Positions 54,789 through 63,857 of a stretch of DNA of 64,000 nt are shown here, one piece after another. This DNA comes from Azospirillum thermophilum (GTDB taxonomy: Bacteria; Pseudomonadota; Alphaproteobacteria; Azospirillales; Azospirillaceae): positions 1,069,501 through 1,133,500 of the forward strand of contig NZ_CP029353.1 of NCBI RefSeq assembly GCF_003130795.1. The letters are read 5' to 3'. Position 1 is the first letter of the stretch. Each line of letters starts with the position of its first letter. Made by a program: the position numbers and the translations under genes. Under the pieces are notes generated by a model. The model ran no database searches. It worked only from the letters and a program-made list of their open reading frames with translations, and was not told the origin of the DNA.

Positions 54789-55157
54789 TCAGTCTGCGTC
54801 GCCGTCACGGCGCTCGTTGTCGTCCCCAGGATGCCGGCGGTAACCGGCGGCTAGACCCAGGCCGTTGACGGCCCGATAGACATTCAGAACCCCTGCCGCC
54901 GCCCCGAAGAAGAACATGACGATCAGTCCCCAGGGCGCGGTCCCGAGCCAGCGGTCGAGCAGGAGCCCGCCGCCGACGCCGACGATCATCGCGGCGACCA
55001 GCTCCGTCCCGATGCGGAAGGCGAGGCCCAGCGCCGACTGCGGCGGCCGGTGGAACTTGCCACCCGGCTTGCCGGACCAGCCGCGCTGCGCGTCCTGCGC
55101 CTTCTTCAGTCGGGCCTCAAGCTCTTCCAGGGATTTCGGAGGCGTTTTGTCGGTCAT
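54789..55157 (-). CDS. atpI: ATP synthase protein I (AtpI-like)
   Basis: 122 residues with a charged start (MTDKTPPKSLEELEARLKKA) and two hydrophobic segments at about 48-66 and 74-95. Assists c-ring assembly in some bacteria. ATG 55157 is chosen over an upstream M at 55190. First gene of the atp group. Confidence 0.85.
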   Translation of the reverse strand: MTDKTPPKSLEELEARLKKAQDAQRGWSGKPGGKFHRPPQSALGLAFRIGTELVAAMIVGVGGGLLLDRWLGTAPWGLIVMFFFGAAAGVLNVYRAVNGLGLAAGYRRHPGDDNERRDGDAD

Positions 55158-55367
55158 GTCGCCCCGCAATCTCCGTCGGCTCGCCGCCACGCGAAAGCGG
55201 CGAGACCATACGGGCGGGGCGCAACCCTGTCAAGTCGCAAAACCGGACAGCCAAGTATTTGAAATCGTTCACAAAGCAGGATTGGAGGCCGGATTATGCC
55301 GCAGTGCGGCGCCTTGTCCCGCCCGCGCTTGCTGCAACCGGGCGCATCGGCAGGCCTCCCGGGCTCT

Positions 55368-55973
55368 TCAACCGGACAGCCGGGCGCCCAGATTCTCCGC
55401 CATCTGCTCGGGCGTGGTGCCCGCCGGATAGACGCCGACGAAGGCGCCATCGGGCCCCATCAGGTAGATGAAGCTGGAGTGATCCATCAGGTAATCGCTT
55501 GGTCCGCCGTCCTTTTGCGGCGCCTTCGCGTAATAGACGCGATAGGCGCGGGCGACGTCGCGAATCTGCTCCGGCGTGCCGGTCAGCCCGACCAGCCGCG
55601 GATGGAAGAGCGCCACATAGTCCTTCATGTGCGCCACCGTGTCGCGCTCCGGATCGACGGAGACGAACAGCGGCTGGACCTTCGCGGCCTTCGCCGGATC
55701 GAGCCGGTCGAGCGCCTGCGCCATGACGCCGAGCTCGGTCGGGCAGACGTCGGGGCAATAGGTGTAGCCAAAATAGATGAGCAGGTACTTGCCGCGATAG
55801 TCGGCGTCGGTGACCGTCCGGCCGGTGTGGTCGGTCAGGGTGAAGCGTCCGCCGATCGGCACGGCGCTCTGCACCGAGTTGGCGGCATGCTCGACCTGCC
55901 ACCAGGCGATGCCGGCGGCGACGAGGAGGGCCACCACGGAGGCGGCGGCGATGCGGATGATGCGGGCCTTCAT
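55368..55973 (-). CDS. SCO1/SenC-family copper chaperone
   Basis: 201 residues. One N-terminal anchor helix (IIRIAAASVVALLVAAGIAW) and a thioredoxin-like domain with the copper Cys pair in YFGYTYCPDVCPTEL and the His in YLMDHSSFIYLM. Involved in CuA assembly of cytochrome oxidase. It lies 138 bases from the chemoreceptor on the same strand and about 210 bases from atpI. Confidence 0.92.
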   Translation of the reverse strand: MKARIIRIAAASVVALLVAAGIAWWQVEHAANSVQSAVPIGGRFTLTDHTGRTVTDADYRGKYLLIYFGYTYCPDVCPTELGVMAQALDRLDPAKAAKVQPLFVSVDPERDTVAHMKDYVALFHPRLVGLTGTPEQIRDVARAYRVYYAKAPQKDGGPSDYLMDHSSFIYLMGPDGAFVGVYPAGTTPEQMAENLGARLSG

Positions 55974-56111
55974 GATGCCACAGGAATGGGACCGTCCGCC
56001 GCCGAGGTCAAGGGGCAGGCGGCGGCCGGCCGCGCAGGGCGGCGATGCGCGCCCGCGCCGCCCGCCGCCGCCGCCCCCCGCCGTCGCCTGCGCCGCCGCG
56101 GCCGGGGGGCC

Positions 56112-58244
56112 TCAGGCGGCCTTCGGCCGGCCGGCCGGCCGCGCCGCGATGGCCTTGTCGGACTTGCGGATGTGGTCGAACAGCCAGTCGCGGAACAGCG
56201 CCAGCAGGTCGTCGCCGACCGATGATTCGCCGGCCTCGTAGCGCCGCTTCAGCCCGGCGGCGCGTTCGCGCAGGGCGTCGTGCTGCGCCTTGTGGCGGGC
56301 GAAGTCGGGGTGTCCGGCCAGCTGCATCAGCCGCTCCTCCTGCTCGAAATGCAGCGTGGTGTAGGCGAGCAGCCAGTCGATGGCGTCGCCGACCGCCGCC
56401 CCGCCGCCGCGGATGCGCTCCGCCGCCTCGTTGACCAGCGCGATCAGGATCATGTGGTCGGTGTCGATGTCCTCGTCGCCGACCTGCAGTTCCTCGCTCC
56501 AGCGCATGAAGGCGTCGGCCTGCGCCTCGGCCCCGGCATGCAGGGCGGAGAGCGGCGCGGCGTTCACCGCCGCGACGCCGACCAGGAAGGAATCGACGGT
56601 CTGGCGCAGCGTCTCGGAGTCGCGGTGGAGCAACCCGGCGGCGTCGAGCAGGCCGTTGGCCGACCGCTCGGTCTCCAGCGCGCCGGCCGACACGCTGTCG
56701 ATGCTGGCGGAGACCTGCCGGGTGCCGGTCGCCGCCTCCGACGCGCTGCGGGCGATCTCGCCGGTGGCGGCGCCCTGCTGCTGCACCGCGGCGGCGATGG
56801 AGGTGCCGATCTCGTCGCTGCGGGCGACGATGCCGGTGATCTCGCGGATCGCGCCGATGGCCGCCTCCGAGGCGTGCTGCACCTCGGCGATCTGGCCGGC
56901 GATGTCGCCGGTCGCCTTGGCGGTCTGGTCGGCCAGCCGCTTCACCTCGCCGGCCACCACGGCGAAGCCCTTGCCGGCCTCGCCGGCCCGCGCCGCCTCG
57001 ATCGTGGCGTTCAGGGCCAGAAGGTTGGTCTGGCTGGCGATGTCGGCGATCAGGCCGGCCACCTCGCCGATCTTGGCGACGGCGTGGCCCAGCCCGTCGA
57101 TCTGGTCGCCGGCCCGGCGCGACGCCTCCACCGCCTGGCTGGAGATGGCCGAGGAGGTGGCGACCTGCTCGGCGATCGAGGCGATGGCGCCGGTCAACTC
57201 CTCCGCCGCGGCGGCGACGGTCTGCACCGAGGAGGAGGCCTGCTGCGACGCCCCGGCCACCGAGGCGGCCTCGCGCATGTTGCGGTCGGCGGTGTCGCTC
57301 AGGCTGCGGGCGGTGCCCTCCAGCGTCGTCACGGCGTTGCCGACCGTGCCGATGGTGGCGCCGACGGTGGCGTTGAAGCGGGCGGCCAGCCGCTTCAGGG
57401 CGCGGGCGCGCTGGCCGGTGATGCGGTGCTCGATCTGCTGGCGCTCCCAATGGCGGGCGAGGTCGATCTGCTGCCGGCGGAACACCTCGACCGTGCGGGC
57501 CATGGCGCCGATCTCGTCGCCGCGGCCGGTGCCGGGCACGGCGAGCGCGCTGTCGCCGTCGGCCAGCCGCTGCATCACGGTCCCCAGCGCGGCCAGCGGC
57601 CCGACGATGGCGCGGCTGACCAGCAGGGCGAGCCCGGTGGTCGCCAGCCCGATGACCAGCCCGATGATGCCCAGCTCCAGCGCGCTGCGCCGGAAGGCCG
57701 CCGCCACGTCGTCGACGTAGATGCCGGAGCCGATCACCCAGCCCCAGGGGGCGAAGCCCTTGACGTAGGAGAGCTTCGCCATCGGCTCGGCGGCCCCCGG
57801 CTTCGGCCAGAGATAGTCGACGAAGCCGCCGCCGCTCTCGTGCACCACGCGGACGAACTCGGCGAACAGGCGCTTGCCGTTGGGGTCGGCGTCCTGCGAC
57901 AGCTCCTTGCCGTCCATCTCCGGCTTGATCGGGTGCATGACCATGCGCGGGGTCATGTCGGTGACGAAGTAATATTCGGTGCCGTCGTGCCGCAGCGCCT
58001 TCAGCGCGGCCCGCGCCGCCTGCTGCGCCGCGTCGCGCGACAGGGTGCCGGCGCGCTCCTGCGCCTCGAAATGGGCGACCAGCGTGTGGGCGACCTCCAC
58101 AACGTTGCGGGTCTTGTCCTGCCGGTCCCTCATCATCTCCGACCGCAGGCCGAGGAGGCTGACCATCGCCACGAGAAGAAGGCCGCCGGCCGCCGCGGCC
58201 AGGATGACGGCGATCTTCCCCTTTATGCTGATGCGCGCGAGCAC
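56112..58244 (-). CDS. Chemoreceptor with C-terminal hemerythrin domain
   Basis: 710 residues, GTG start with GGAGG upstream. Membrane helix (about 10-32), a Cache-type periplasmic sensor ([36 protein letters not shown]), a second helix (about 190-210), HAMP, MCP domain with [20 protein letters not shown], and a C-terminal hemerythrin domain (about 582-700). The latter has all seven diiron ligands in order: His597, His632, Glu636, His651, His655, His691 and Asp696. Hemerythrin domains bind oxygen, so this is a likely oxygen or redox sensor for taxis. Confidence 0.92.
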   Translation of the reverse strand: MLARISIKGKIAVILAAAAGGLLLVAMVSLLGLRSEMMRDRQDKTRNVVEVAHTLVAHFEAQERAGTLSRDAAQQAARAALKALRHDGTEYYFVTDMTPRMVMHPIKPEMDGKELSQDADPNGKRLFAEFVRVVHESGGGFVDYLWPKPGAAEPMAKLSYVKGFAPWGWVIGSGIYVDDVAAAFRRSALELGIIGLVIGLATTGLALLVSRAIVGPLAALGTVMQRLADGDSALAVPGTGRGDEIGAMARTVEVFRRQQIDLARHWERQQIEHRITGQRARALKRLAARFNATVGATIGTVGNAVTTLEGTARSLSDTADRNMREAASVAGASQQASSSVQTVAAAAEELTGAIASIAEQVATSSAISSQAVEASRRAGDQIDGLGHAVAKIGEVAGLIADIASQTNLLALNATIEAARAGEAGKGFAVVAGEVKRLADQTAKATGDIAGQIAEVQHASEAAIGAIREITGIVARSDEIGTSIAAAVQQQGAATGEIARSASEAATGTRQVSASIDSVSAGALETERSANGLLDAAGLLHRDSETLRQTVDSFLVGVAAVNAAPLSALHAGAEAQADAFMRWSEELQVGDEDIDTDHMILIALVNEAAERIRGGGAAVGDAIDWLLAYTTLHFEQEERLMQLAGHPDFARHKAQHDALRERAAGLKRRYEAGESSVGDDLLALFRDWLFDHIRKSDKAIAARPAGRPKAA

Positions 58245-58412
58245 GGTGACGCCTCCCCATGTTTCGATTGTAAAATTTGTATGACCTTTGATTTACGGTG
58301 ACATGAGCGTCAAGCCACTTCGTACGTGAAGCGGACTTTTTCTGTCGCAAACCGTTTCCAAAGCAATCAATGCGGCGATAGGTCGCGCTCCGCGGGTGCG
58401 GACAAAAGAAGA

Positions 58413-58442
58413 GCCCGGCGGGCGATGCATCGCCGGCCGGGC
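58413..58442 (-). terminator. Terminator after phoH
   Basis: GCCCGGCGGGCGAT and ATCGCCGGCCGGGC form a near-perfect stem (13 of 14). On the minus strand it is followed by TCTTCTTTTG, a T-rich tail. It is 32 bases after the phoH stop. Confidence 0.75.
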
Positions 58443-58473
58443 CCGAGTCGCCGTCAGGATGGGAAGGCGGCGG

Positions 58474-59213
58474 TCAGAGGACCGTCAGCATGCTGGCGAC
58501 CAGCGGGTGGCGCACGATGTCCTTGTCGGTCAGCCGCACCACCCGACGCCCTCCACCGCCTCCAGCCGGCGGGCGATGTCGGCGAGGCCGGAGAGGTTGT
58601 CCAGCAGGTCGGTCTGGTCGGGATCGCCGGTCAGCACCATGGTCGAGTGCCAGCCGAGCCGGGTCAGCAGCATCTTGATCTGCGCATAGGTGCAGTTCTG
58701 CGCCTCGTCGATCACCACGAAGGCGTTGTTGAGCGTGCGGCCACGCATGTAGCCGACGGGCGCGATCTCGATCGTGCCGTCGGCGAGCATGGCGCGCAGC
58801 CGCTTGGCGCCCAGCCGGTCCGACAGGGCGTCGTAGAGCGGACGCAGGAAGGGGGCCATCTTCTCCTGCAGGTCGCCGGGCAGGAAGCCCAGGCTCTCGC
58901 CCGCCTCGATGGCCGGGCGGGACAGGATGATGCGGTCGACCGCGCCCTTCTCCAGCGCCTCCACCGCCGCGGAGATCGCGAGGTAGGTCTTGCCGGTGCC
59001 CGCCGGACCGAGCGCCACCACGAGGTTGTGCGCCTCGATCGCCTCCATCAGCCGCTGCTGGTTGGCGTTCTGCGGCTTGACCTTGCGGAGGTAGCTCTGG
59101 TCCCGGCGCTCCTCGCCCAGCAGCGGGTCCCAGCCTCCCGCCATGGGGAACAGGGCGTGGACCTTGCTGTCGGTCGCCGCAGCAGCAATGCCTTTGCTCG
59201 TGCGCTTGGCCAT
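58474..59213 (-). CDS. PhoH-family ATPase, one-base frameshift near the end
   Basis: About 246 residues after repair. NTPase fold with GPAGTGKTYLAISAAVEALE, LSRPAIEAGESLGFLPGDL, VVIDEAQNCTYAQIKMLLTR and VLTGDPDQTDLL. The frame then ends in a wrong Trp-Cys-Gly at 58530, whereas the next frame gives VVRLTDKDIVRHPLVASMLT, a family-like end at TGA 58474. One base more at CCC 58542-58544 joins the two. A terminator-like hairpin lies 43 bases before the start. Confidence 0.88.
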
Positions 59214-59255
59214 GGTGCTCTCCTCAAGGGTGGGGATTGGCGCCGGTCCGGGCAC

Positions 59256-59282
59256 AAAAAAACCTCCCGCGAGGGGGAGGTT
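59256..59282 (-). terminator. Terminator-like hairpin in the phoH leader
   Basis: AACCTCCC-GCGAGG-GGGAGGTT pairs as a perfect 8-bp stem; on the minus strand it is followed by seven T. It is 43 bases upstream of phoH, whose promoter must be further upstream or downstream of it. Either it terminates an unseen minus-strand transcript or it attenuates phoH. Confidence 0.65.
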
Positions 59283-59930
59283 CGGACAGCCGTGCGTATG
59301 GGGTGCGACGGATGGCGTGCCGGACGCGGGATCGCCGGTGCGAGTCCCGGTCCGCCTCCGGAACCGCCGGGAGGCCGGCGGCGGAGTGCCGCAGGGCGGC
59401 CCCGCCGATGACGGTCCCCGGCGGGAACGTCCCGCAGGCGGTGGGCCGGGAGGATCGAAGGACGCGGCAAGCGGACCTCTTCGATTGGGAAAGCTCGCAC
59501 GGGCAACTCTACCTCCCGAAACAGCCGGGGCCAGGAGAAATTGCGGCCTGCACAAAAGATTCACACAAGATGTGGTGTATCCGTCGCAGGAGGTACCGGG
59601 CATCCCCTCCGCCGTTCCACCAACGGGGAGCGCCGGCGGCGCCGGCCGCGTCCCCGGTGGCGGGGCCGGCGTCGTCGCGGCAGGGAATCGCTTCGAGAAT
59701 TAACCAAATCCTGAAAGTCTTTGCCGGGTGGGGTTGCTTCCATTACCATGGCTAGTGGTCGGGCACCCTCGTTGCGCAAGACATGGGGAGATTCCGGGGC
59801 GGTTGACGGCCGCTCGGGAGTACCCCGTTCTGCCGGCGGCATATGTCGCCCGAGACAGCGCCGGGATTCGCTTGAACCGACAGGCCTTGCGCGGCTAGAA
59901 CGCGCGATGCGGTCGGCGGGAACAATCGGG
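59283..59930. other. Long intergenic region phoH-minC
   Basis: About 650 bases with no convincing protein gene on either strand. An AT-rich stretch at 59694-59725, with TTAACC near 59700, is a candidate minC promoter. A T-arm-like sequence at 59336-59353 was noted but no tRNA could be built around it. Confidence 0.5.
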
Positions 59931-60692
59931 ATGCCATCGGTGAGCAGCGCCAGTCAGGTTTCTGAACGGGACGTGCCTTTCCAGTTGCGGGGCAACTCCT
60001 TCACCATGATGGTGCTGAAGGTCGTCGCCCCGGCGTCGCCCGATTTCTTCCCGCAGTTGAACGTGAAGGTCCGGCAGGCGCCGAACTTTTTCCGCAACGC
60101 GCCGGTGGTCCTCGACTTCGAGGAGCTGCCCGAGGACGCGGCGGCGTTCGACGTCTCGGAGTTCATCGTCCGGGTGCGCGAGCATCACCTGCTGCCCATG
60201 GGCTTCCAGGGCGGTCCGCGCGCGGTGCAGGAGGCGGCGCTGGCCGCCGGCCTGACGCCGATGCCGGCCGGCCGGGCGGCCAAGCTGGAGGTCGCCCGCG
60301 CGCCCGAGCCGCGCGTGCAGCCGGCCGCGCCGCAGGTGGTGGTGGAGACGGTCCACCGTCCGACGCTGCTGGTGACCGAGCCGGTGCGATCCGGCCAGCA
60401 GATCTACGCGGAGAAGACCGACCTGATCATCATGGCTCCGGTGTCGCCGGGCGCCGAGGTGCTGGCCGACGGCCACATCCACGTCTACGGCGCGCTGCGC
60501 GGCCGGGCGCTGGCCGGCGTGTCGGGCGACCAGACGGCCCGCATCTTCTGCCAGAGCCTGGAGGCGGAGGTGGTCTCGGTCGCCGGGCTCTACCGGGTCA
60601 ACGAGGACATCGGGGCGGAACTGCTGAAGAAGCCCGTGCAGATCTTCCTGCGCGACGGCTATCTGCATATGGAATTGCTGCGCACGCAGTGA
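59931..60692 (+). CDS. minC: Septum site-determining protein MinC
   Basis: 253 residues. N-terminal domain starts FQLRGNSFTMMVLKVVAPAS; a Pro/Ala-rich linker lies at about 110-150; the C-terminal beta-helix shows SGQQIYAEKTDLIIMAPVSP, GHIHVYGALRGRALAGVSGD and ARIFCQSLEAEVVSVAGLYR. Inhibits FtsZ assembly away from midcell with MinD. ATG 59931 gives a normal start; 59907 is possible. Confidence 0.93.
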   Translation: MPSVSSASQVSERDVPFQLRGNSFTMMVLKVVAPASPDFFPQLNVKVRQAPNFFRNAPVVLDFEELPEDAAAFDVSEFIVRVREHHLLPMGFQGGPRAVQEAALAAGLTPMPAGRAAKLEVARAPEPRVQPAAPQVVVETVHRPTLLVTEPVRSGQQIYAEKTDLIIMAPVSPGAEVLADGHIHVYGALRGRALAGVSGDQTARIFCQSLEAEVVSVAGLYRVNEDIGAELLKKPVQIFLRDGYLHMELLRTQ

Positions 60693-60747
60693 GTGGTTTG
60701 GTACGGCATAGTCGACGGCAACATCTGGTCTTAGGGGAGAGGCTCCG

Positions 60748-61563
60748 TTGAGCAAGATCATCGTCATGACGTCCGGCAAGGGCGGCGTCGGTAAGACGAC
60801 CTCGTCCGCCGCATTCGCGACCGGACTGGCCCTGCGCGGATTCAAGACGGTCGTCATCGATTTCGACGTTGGCCTGCGCAACCTCGACCTCGTGATGGGC
60901 TGCGAGCGCCGCGTGGTGTTCGACTTCATCAACGTCATCAACGGCGAAGCGAAGCTGAACCAGGCGCTGATCAAGGACAAGCGGGTCGACAACCTGTACA
61001 TCCTGCCGACCTCGCAGACCCGCGACAAGGACGCGCTGACCAAGGAAGGCGTCGAGCGCATCCTGAACGAGCTGACGAAGGAGTTCGACTACATCGTCTG
61101 CGACAGCCCGGCGGGCATCGAGCGCGGCGCGCTGATGTCGCTGTACTTCGCCGACCATGCGGTGATCGTCACCAACCCCGAGGTGTCGTCGGTGCGCGAC
61201 AGCGACCGCATCCTCGGCGTGCTCAACTCGCGCTCGCGCCGGGCCGAGCAGGGTCTGGAGCCGGTCACCCAGCAGCTCCTCCTCACCCGCTACGATCCGG
61301 AGCGCGTCGAGAAGGGCGAGATGCTGAAGGTCGACGACGTGCTGGAGATCCTGGCGATCCCGCTGCTCGGCGTCATCCCGGAGAGCCAGGCCGTGCTGCG
61401 CGCCTCCAACGTCGGCATGCCGGTCATCCTGGACGACAACTCCAACGCCGGCCTCGCTTACTCCGACGCGGTCGGGCGCTTCCTGGGCGAGGACATCGAG
61501 CACCGCTTCGTGACCCCGCAGAAGAAGGGTCTGTTCAGCCGCCTCCTGCGGAGGACCGCATGA
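60748..61563 (+). CDS. minD: Septum site-determining protein MinD
   Basis: 271-residue membrane ATPase that carries MinC and oscillates with MinE. Starts with TTG 60748 (GGGGAGAGG upstream) and reads MSKIIVMTSGKGGVGKTTSS. Deviant Walker A GKGGVGKTT, switch motif DFDVGLRNLDLVMGCE and membrane helix KKGLFSRLLRR at the C terminus are visible. minE overlaps its stop by 4 bases. Confidence 0.96.
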   Translation: MSKIIVMTSGKGGVGKTTSSAAFATGLALRGFKTVVIDFDVGLRNLDLVMGCERRVVFDFINVINGEAKLNQALIKDKRVDNLYILPTSQTRDKDALTKEGVERILNELTKEFDYIVCDSPAGIERGALMSLYFADHAVIVTNPEVSSVRDSDRILGVLNSRSRRAEQGLEPVTQQLLLTRYDPERVEKGEMLKVDDVLEILAIPLLGVIPESQAVLRASNVGMPVILDDNSNAGLAYSDAVGRFLGEDIEHRFVTPQKKGLFSRLLRRTA

Positions 61564-61981
61564 GCATCTTCAGCTTCTTCCGCTCCGCCCCCGCGCCTCG
61601 GCCGTGCAGGCCAAGGAACGGCTGCAGATCGTGATGGCCCACGAGCGGGCCGGCCGCAGCGGTCCGGATTACCTGCCGATGCTGCAGCAGGAGCTGCTGG
61701 CGGTGATCGCCAAATACATCGACATCGACCAGAACAAGGTCGAGGTGAAGCTGGACCGCGGCGGCGACTGCTCCACGCTGGAACTCAACATCGAGCTTCC
61801 GGCGCGCGAGCAGGCCAAGGCCGCCGCCCGTGCGGCCGTCGGCAAGCCCGACGAGAAGAAGCCGGACGGCGGTCCCGCCCGCAACGGCGGCAAGGACGAG
61901 GACGGGGACGACGAGAGCCCGGTCAAGTTCGCCGCCGGCGGCAGCGCCCTGACCAAGGGCGGCGTCAAGAAGCGGCACTGA
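61560..61981 (+). CDS. minE: Cell division topological specificity factor MinE, one-base frameshift near the start
   Basis: The ATG overlaps the minD stop. MSIFSFFRSAP is normal for the N-terminal membrane-binding helix, but the frame then goes wrong; RASAVQAKERLQIVMAHERAG and the rest of the family sequence are one frame on. Adding one C to the run at 61588-61592 restores about 140 residues. The C-terminal tail is unusually long and rich in Lys/Asp/Gly. Confidence 0.9.
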
Positions 61982-62291
61982 GCCGGTCCGGCGGGTCGCC
62001 GCCGGTCGTCCCGGTCCGGCCGGGGCGGTTTCCCGGCCGACAGGCTCGCGGACGTCGATGCGATGGCTCCCGGAGCCGGGCCGCCGATCCCCCCTTGGTG
62101 GCCTTTCCTGCGCGGTTCGCCGCGCTTTTTCTTTGCCGCCCATCCCCTGCCGGCACCGATTCCGCCGCAACCCCGACCGGAATAGGCGGGGCCGTGCCCC
62201 TCCGTCCGGGTTTACGACCGCGCCGCGACGGGGTATCAAACATGGTGTGGTCCGTGAAAGGCCAATCCGCGCAAGGGAGTAGGGGGCCCCG
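61982..62291. other. Intergenic region after minE
   Basis: About 310 bases. It holds a weak hairpin GGCCGGG-GCGGTTT-CCCGGCC (62018-62038) and a strong terminator at 62110-62134. The last part has a GGGAGTAGGGGGC site before the next gene. No gene seen. Confidence 0.6.
62110..62134 (+). terminator. Rho-independent terminator of the min operon
   Basis: GCGCGG-TTCG-CCGCGC, a perfect 6-bp stem with a stable TTCG loop, followed by TTTTTCTTT. It lies about 130 bases past the minE stop. Confidence 0.88.
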
Positions 62292-63656
62292 ATGTTCCTC
62301 GATTGCTCGCCGCTGATCGCCGGCAACCAGCCCAGGCTGTCCAACGGCATCGCGGTCACCGACGTCGACGGCGACGGCGCCTTCGAGATCGTGGTCACCG
62401 GCTACGGCACGGCCAACCTCGTCCTGAAATGGACGGGGGAGGGGCTGGCGGACATCGCCACCCCCCTGCTGGCCGACGCCAGCAGCCATGCGGTCGGAGT
62501 CGCCGCGGCCGACGTGGACGGGGACGGACGCGAGGAGCTGTACATCGTCAACTCCGACCGGCCGAGCGGTCCCAAGGACATGGCCGACCGGCTGTTCGCC
62601 TGTTTCGGCAAGCACTGGCTGGACCTGCTGGCCCAGACGGAGAATGCCGGCGCCGCCAACCACCATGCCGCCCGTTCCGTCGCCGCGCTCGACCGCTGGG
62701 GGCACGGGCGCTACGGATTCGTGGTGGCGACGGACGGCGCGCCGCTGCGCCTGTACGAGCTGAGCCGCCGCGGCCGGATCGAGGATGCGGCGGAGGAGGC
62801 CGGGCTGGACGGCATCGGCACCGCCCGCGGCCTGACGGCCCTGCCCATCGTCTCCGACCGGATGGATCTGGTGGTGATCAACGACGGCAGCCCGAACTGG
62901 CTGTTCCGCAACCTGGGCGACGGCTCCTTCGAGGACATCGCCGAGGAGCGGGGCATGGCCGATTCGCGGCCCTCCGGCCGGGCGGTGGCGGCCCTGGACG
63001 CCGACGGCGACGGACTGTTCGACCTGCTGGTCGGCACCTGGGAGGGGGCGCAGCGCCTGTTCCTGCAGCGCACCGGCGCCTTCGTGGACGAGGCCGGGGC
63101 CGACCTGTCGATGCCCGGCCGGGTCTCCACCGTCGTGGTCGCCGATTTCGACAATGACGGCTATGAGGAGCTGTTCTTCCACCTGCACGGCGAGCGCAAC
63201 CGCCTGTTCGCCTGGCGGCACGACGAGTGGCAGGAGGTGGATCCGGGCGACGCGGCCGAGCCGAAGGGGCTGGGCACCGGGGCGGTGGTCGCCGACATCG
63301 ACGGCGACGGCCGGCTGGAGCTTCTGCTGGCCCATGGCGACGGCGCGGCGCAGCCGCTCTCGCTCTACCGCACGGCGGCGACCGGGAACCACTGGCTGCG
63401 GGTGCTGCCGCTGACCCCGCACGGCGCGCCGGCCCGCGGCGCCGTCGTCACCTGCCTCGCCGGCGGCCGCCAGCAGCGCCGGGCGATCTGCGCCGGCTCA
63501 GGCTATCTCTGCCAGATGGAGCCGGTGGCCCATTTCGGCCTCGGCGCGGTCGCCGAGGTCGAGCAGGTGGAAATCCGCTGGCCCGACGGGACGGTGGCGG
63601 TGGTGGACAATCCCCCAGCCGGCCGTGTGCTGACCGTCCAGTATCCTCCCGAGTGA
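62292..63656 (+). CDS. FG-GAP/VCBS-repeat protein with ASPIC/UnbV end (CRTAC1-like)
   Basis: 454 residues. Repeated calcium-type loops DVDGDGAFEIVV, ADVDGDGREELYIV, DADGDGLFDLLVG, ADFDNDGYEELFF and ADIDGDGRLELLLA indicate a beta-propeller. The C-terminal ASPIC/UnbV domain has VEQVEIRWPDGTVAVVDNPP. No signal peptide is visible, unlike most family members. Function unknown. Confidence 0.85.
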   Translation: MFLDCSPLIAGNQPRLSNGIAVTDVDGDGAFEIVVTGYGTANLVLKWTGEGLADIATPLLADASSHAVGVAAADVDGDGREELYIVNSDRPSGPKDMADRLFACFGKHWLDLLAQTENAGAANHHAARSVAALDRWGHGRYGFVVATDGAPLRLYELSRRGRIEDAAEEAGLDGIGTARGLTALPIVSDRMDLVVINDGSPNWLFRNLGDGSFEDIAEERGMADSRPSGRAVAALDADGDGLFDLLVGTWEGAQRLFLQRTGAFVDEAGADLSMPGRVSTVVVADFDNDGYEELFFHLHGERNRLFAWRHDEWQEVDPGDAAEPKGLGTGAVVADIDGDGRLELLLAHGDGAAQPLSLYRTAATGNHWLRVLPLTPHGAPARGAVVTCLAGGRQQRRAICAGSGYLCQMEPVAHFGLGAVAEVEQVEIRWPDGTVAVVDNPPAGRVLTVQYPPE

Positions 63657-63857
63657 GTTGCATTCCTGGTACAGGCCTGCAATACAGGCGGGGCAAATCA
63701 TCGCACATGTGACAATTTCAACGTTTTTGTAACCGTTTCACCCCTTAAGTAACTCGACCGGCGCTCTCCTCCACGGGCGGGCGGCGAAGAAGAACGATAA
63801 CAACCATCGAGCAATAGGGGAGTCGCCGGCGCCACCGCGCGGCGATCGAGAGACAGC

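Noticed and set aside
59336..59360. GGTGCGAGTCCCGG looks like a tRNA T-arm
   Set aside because: No acceptor stem, D-arm or anticodon arm could be paired around it on either strand.
62018..62038. Hairpin GGCCGGG-GCGGTTT-CCCGGCC as the min operon terminator
   Set aside because: It has no T tract, and a much better terminator lies at 62110-62134.
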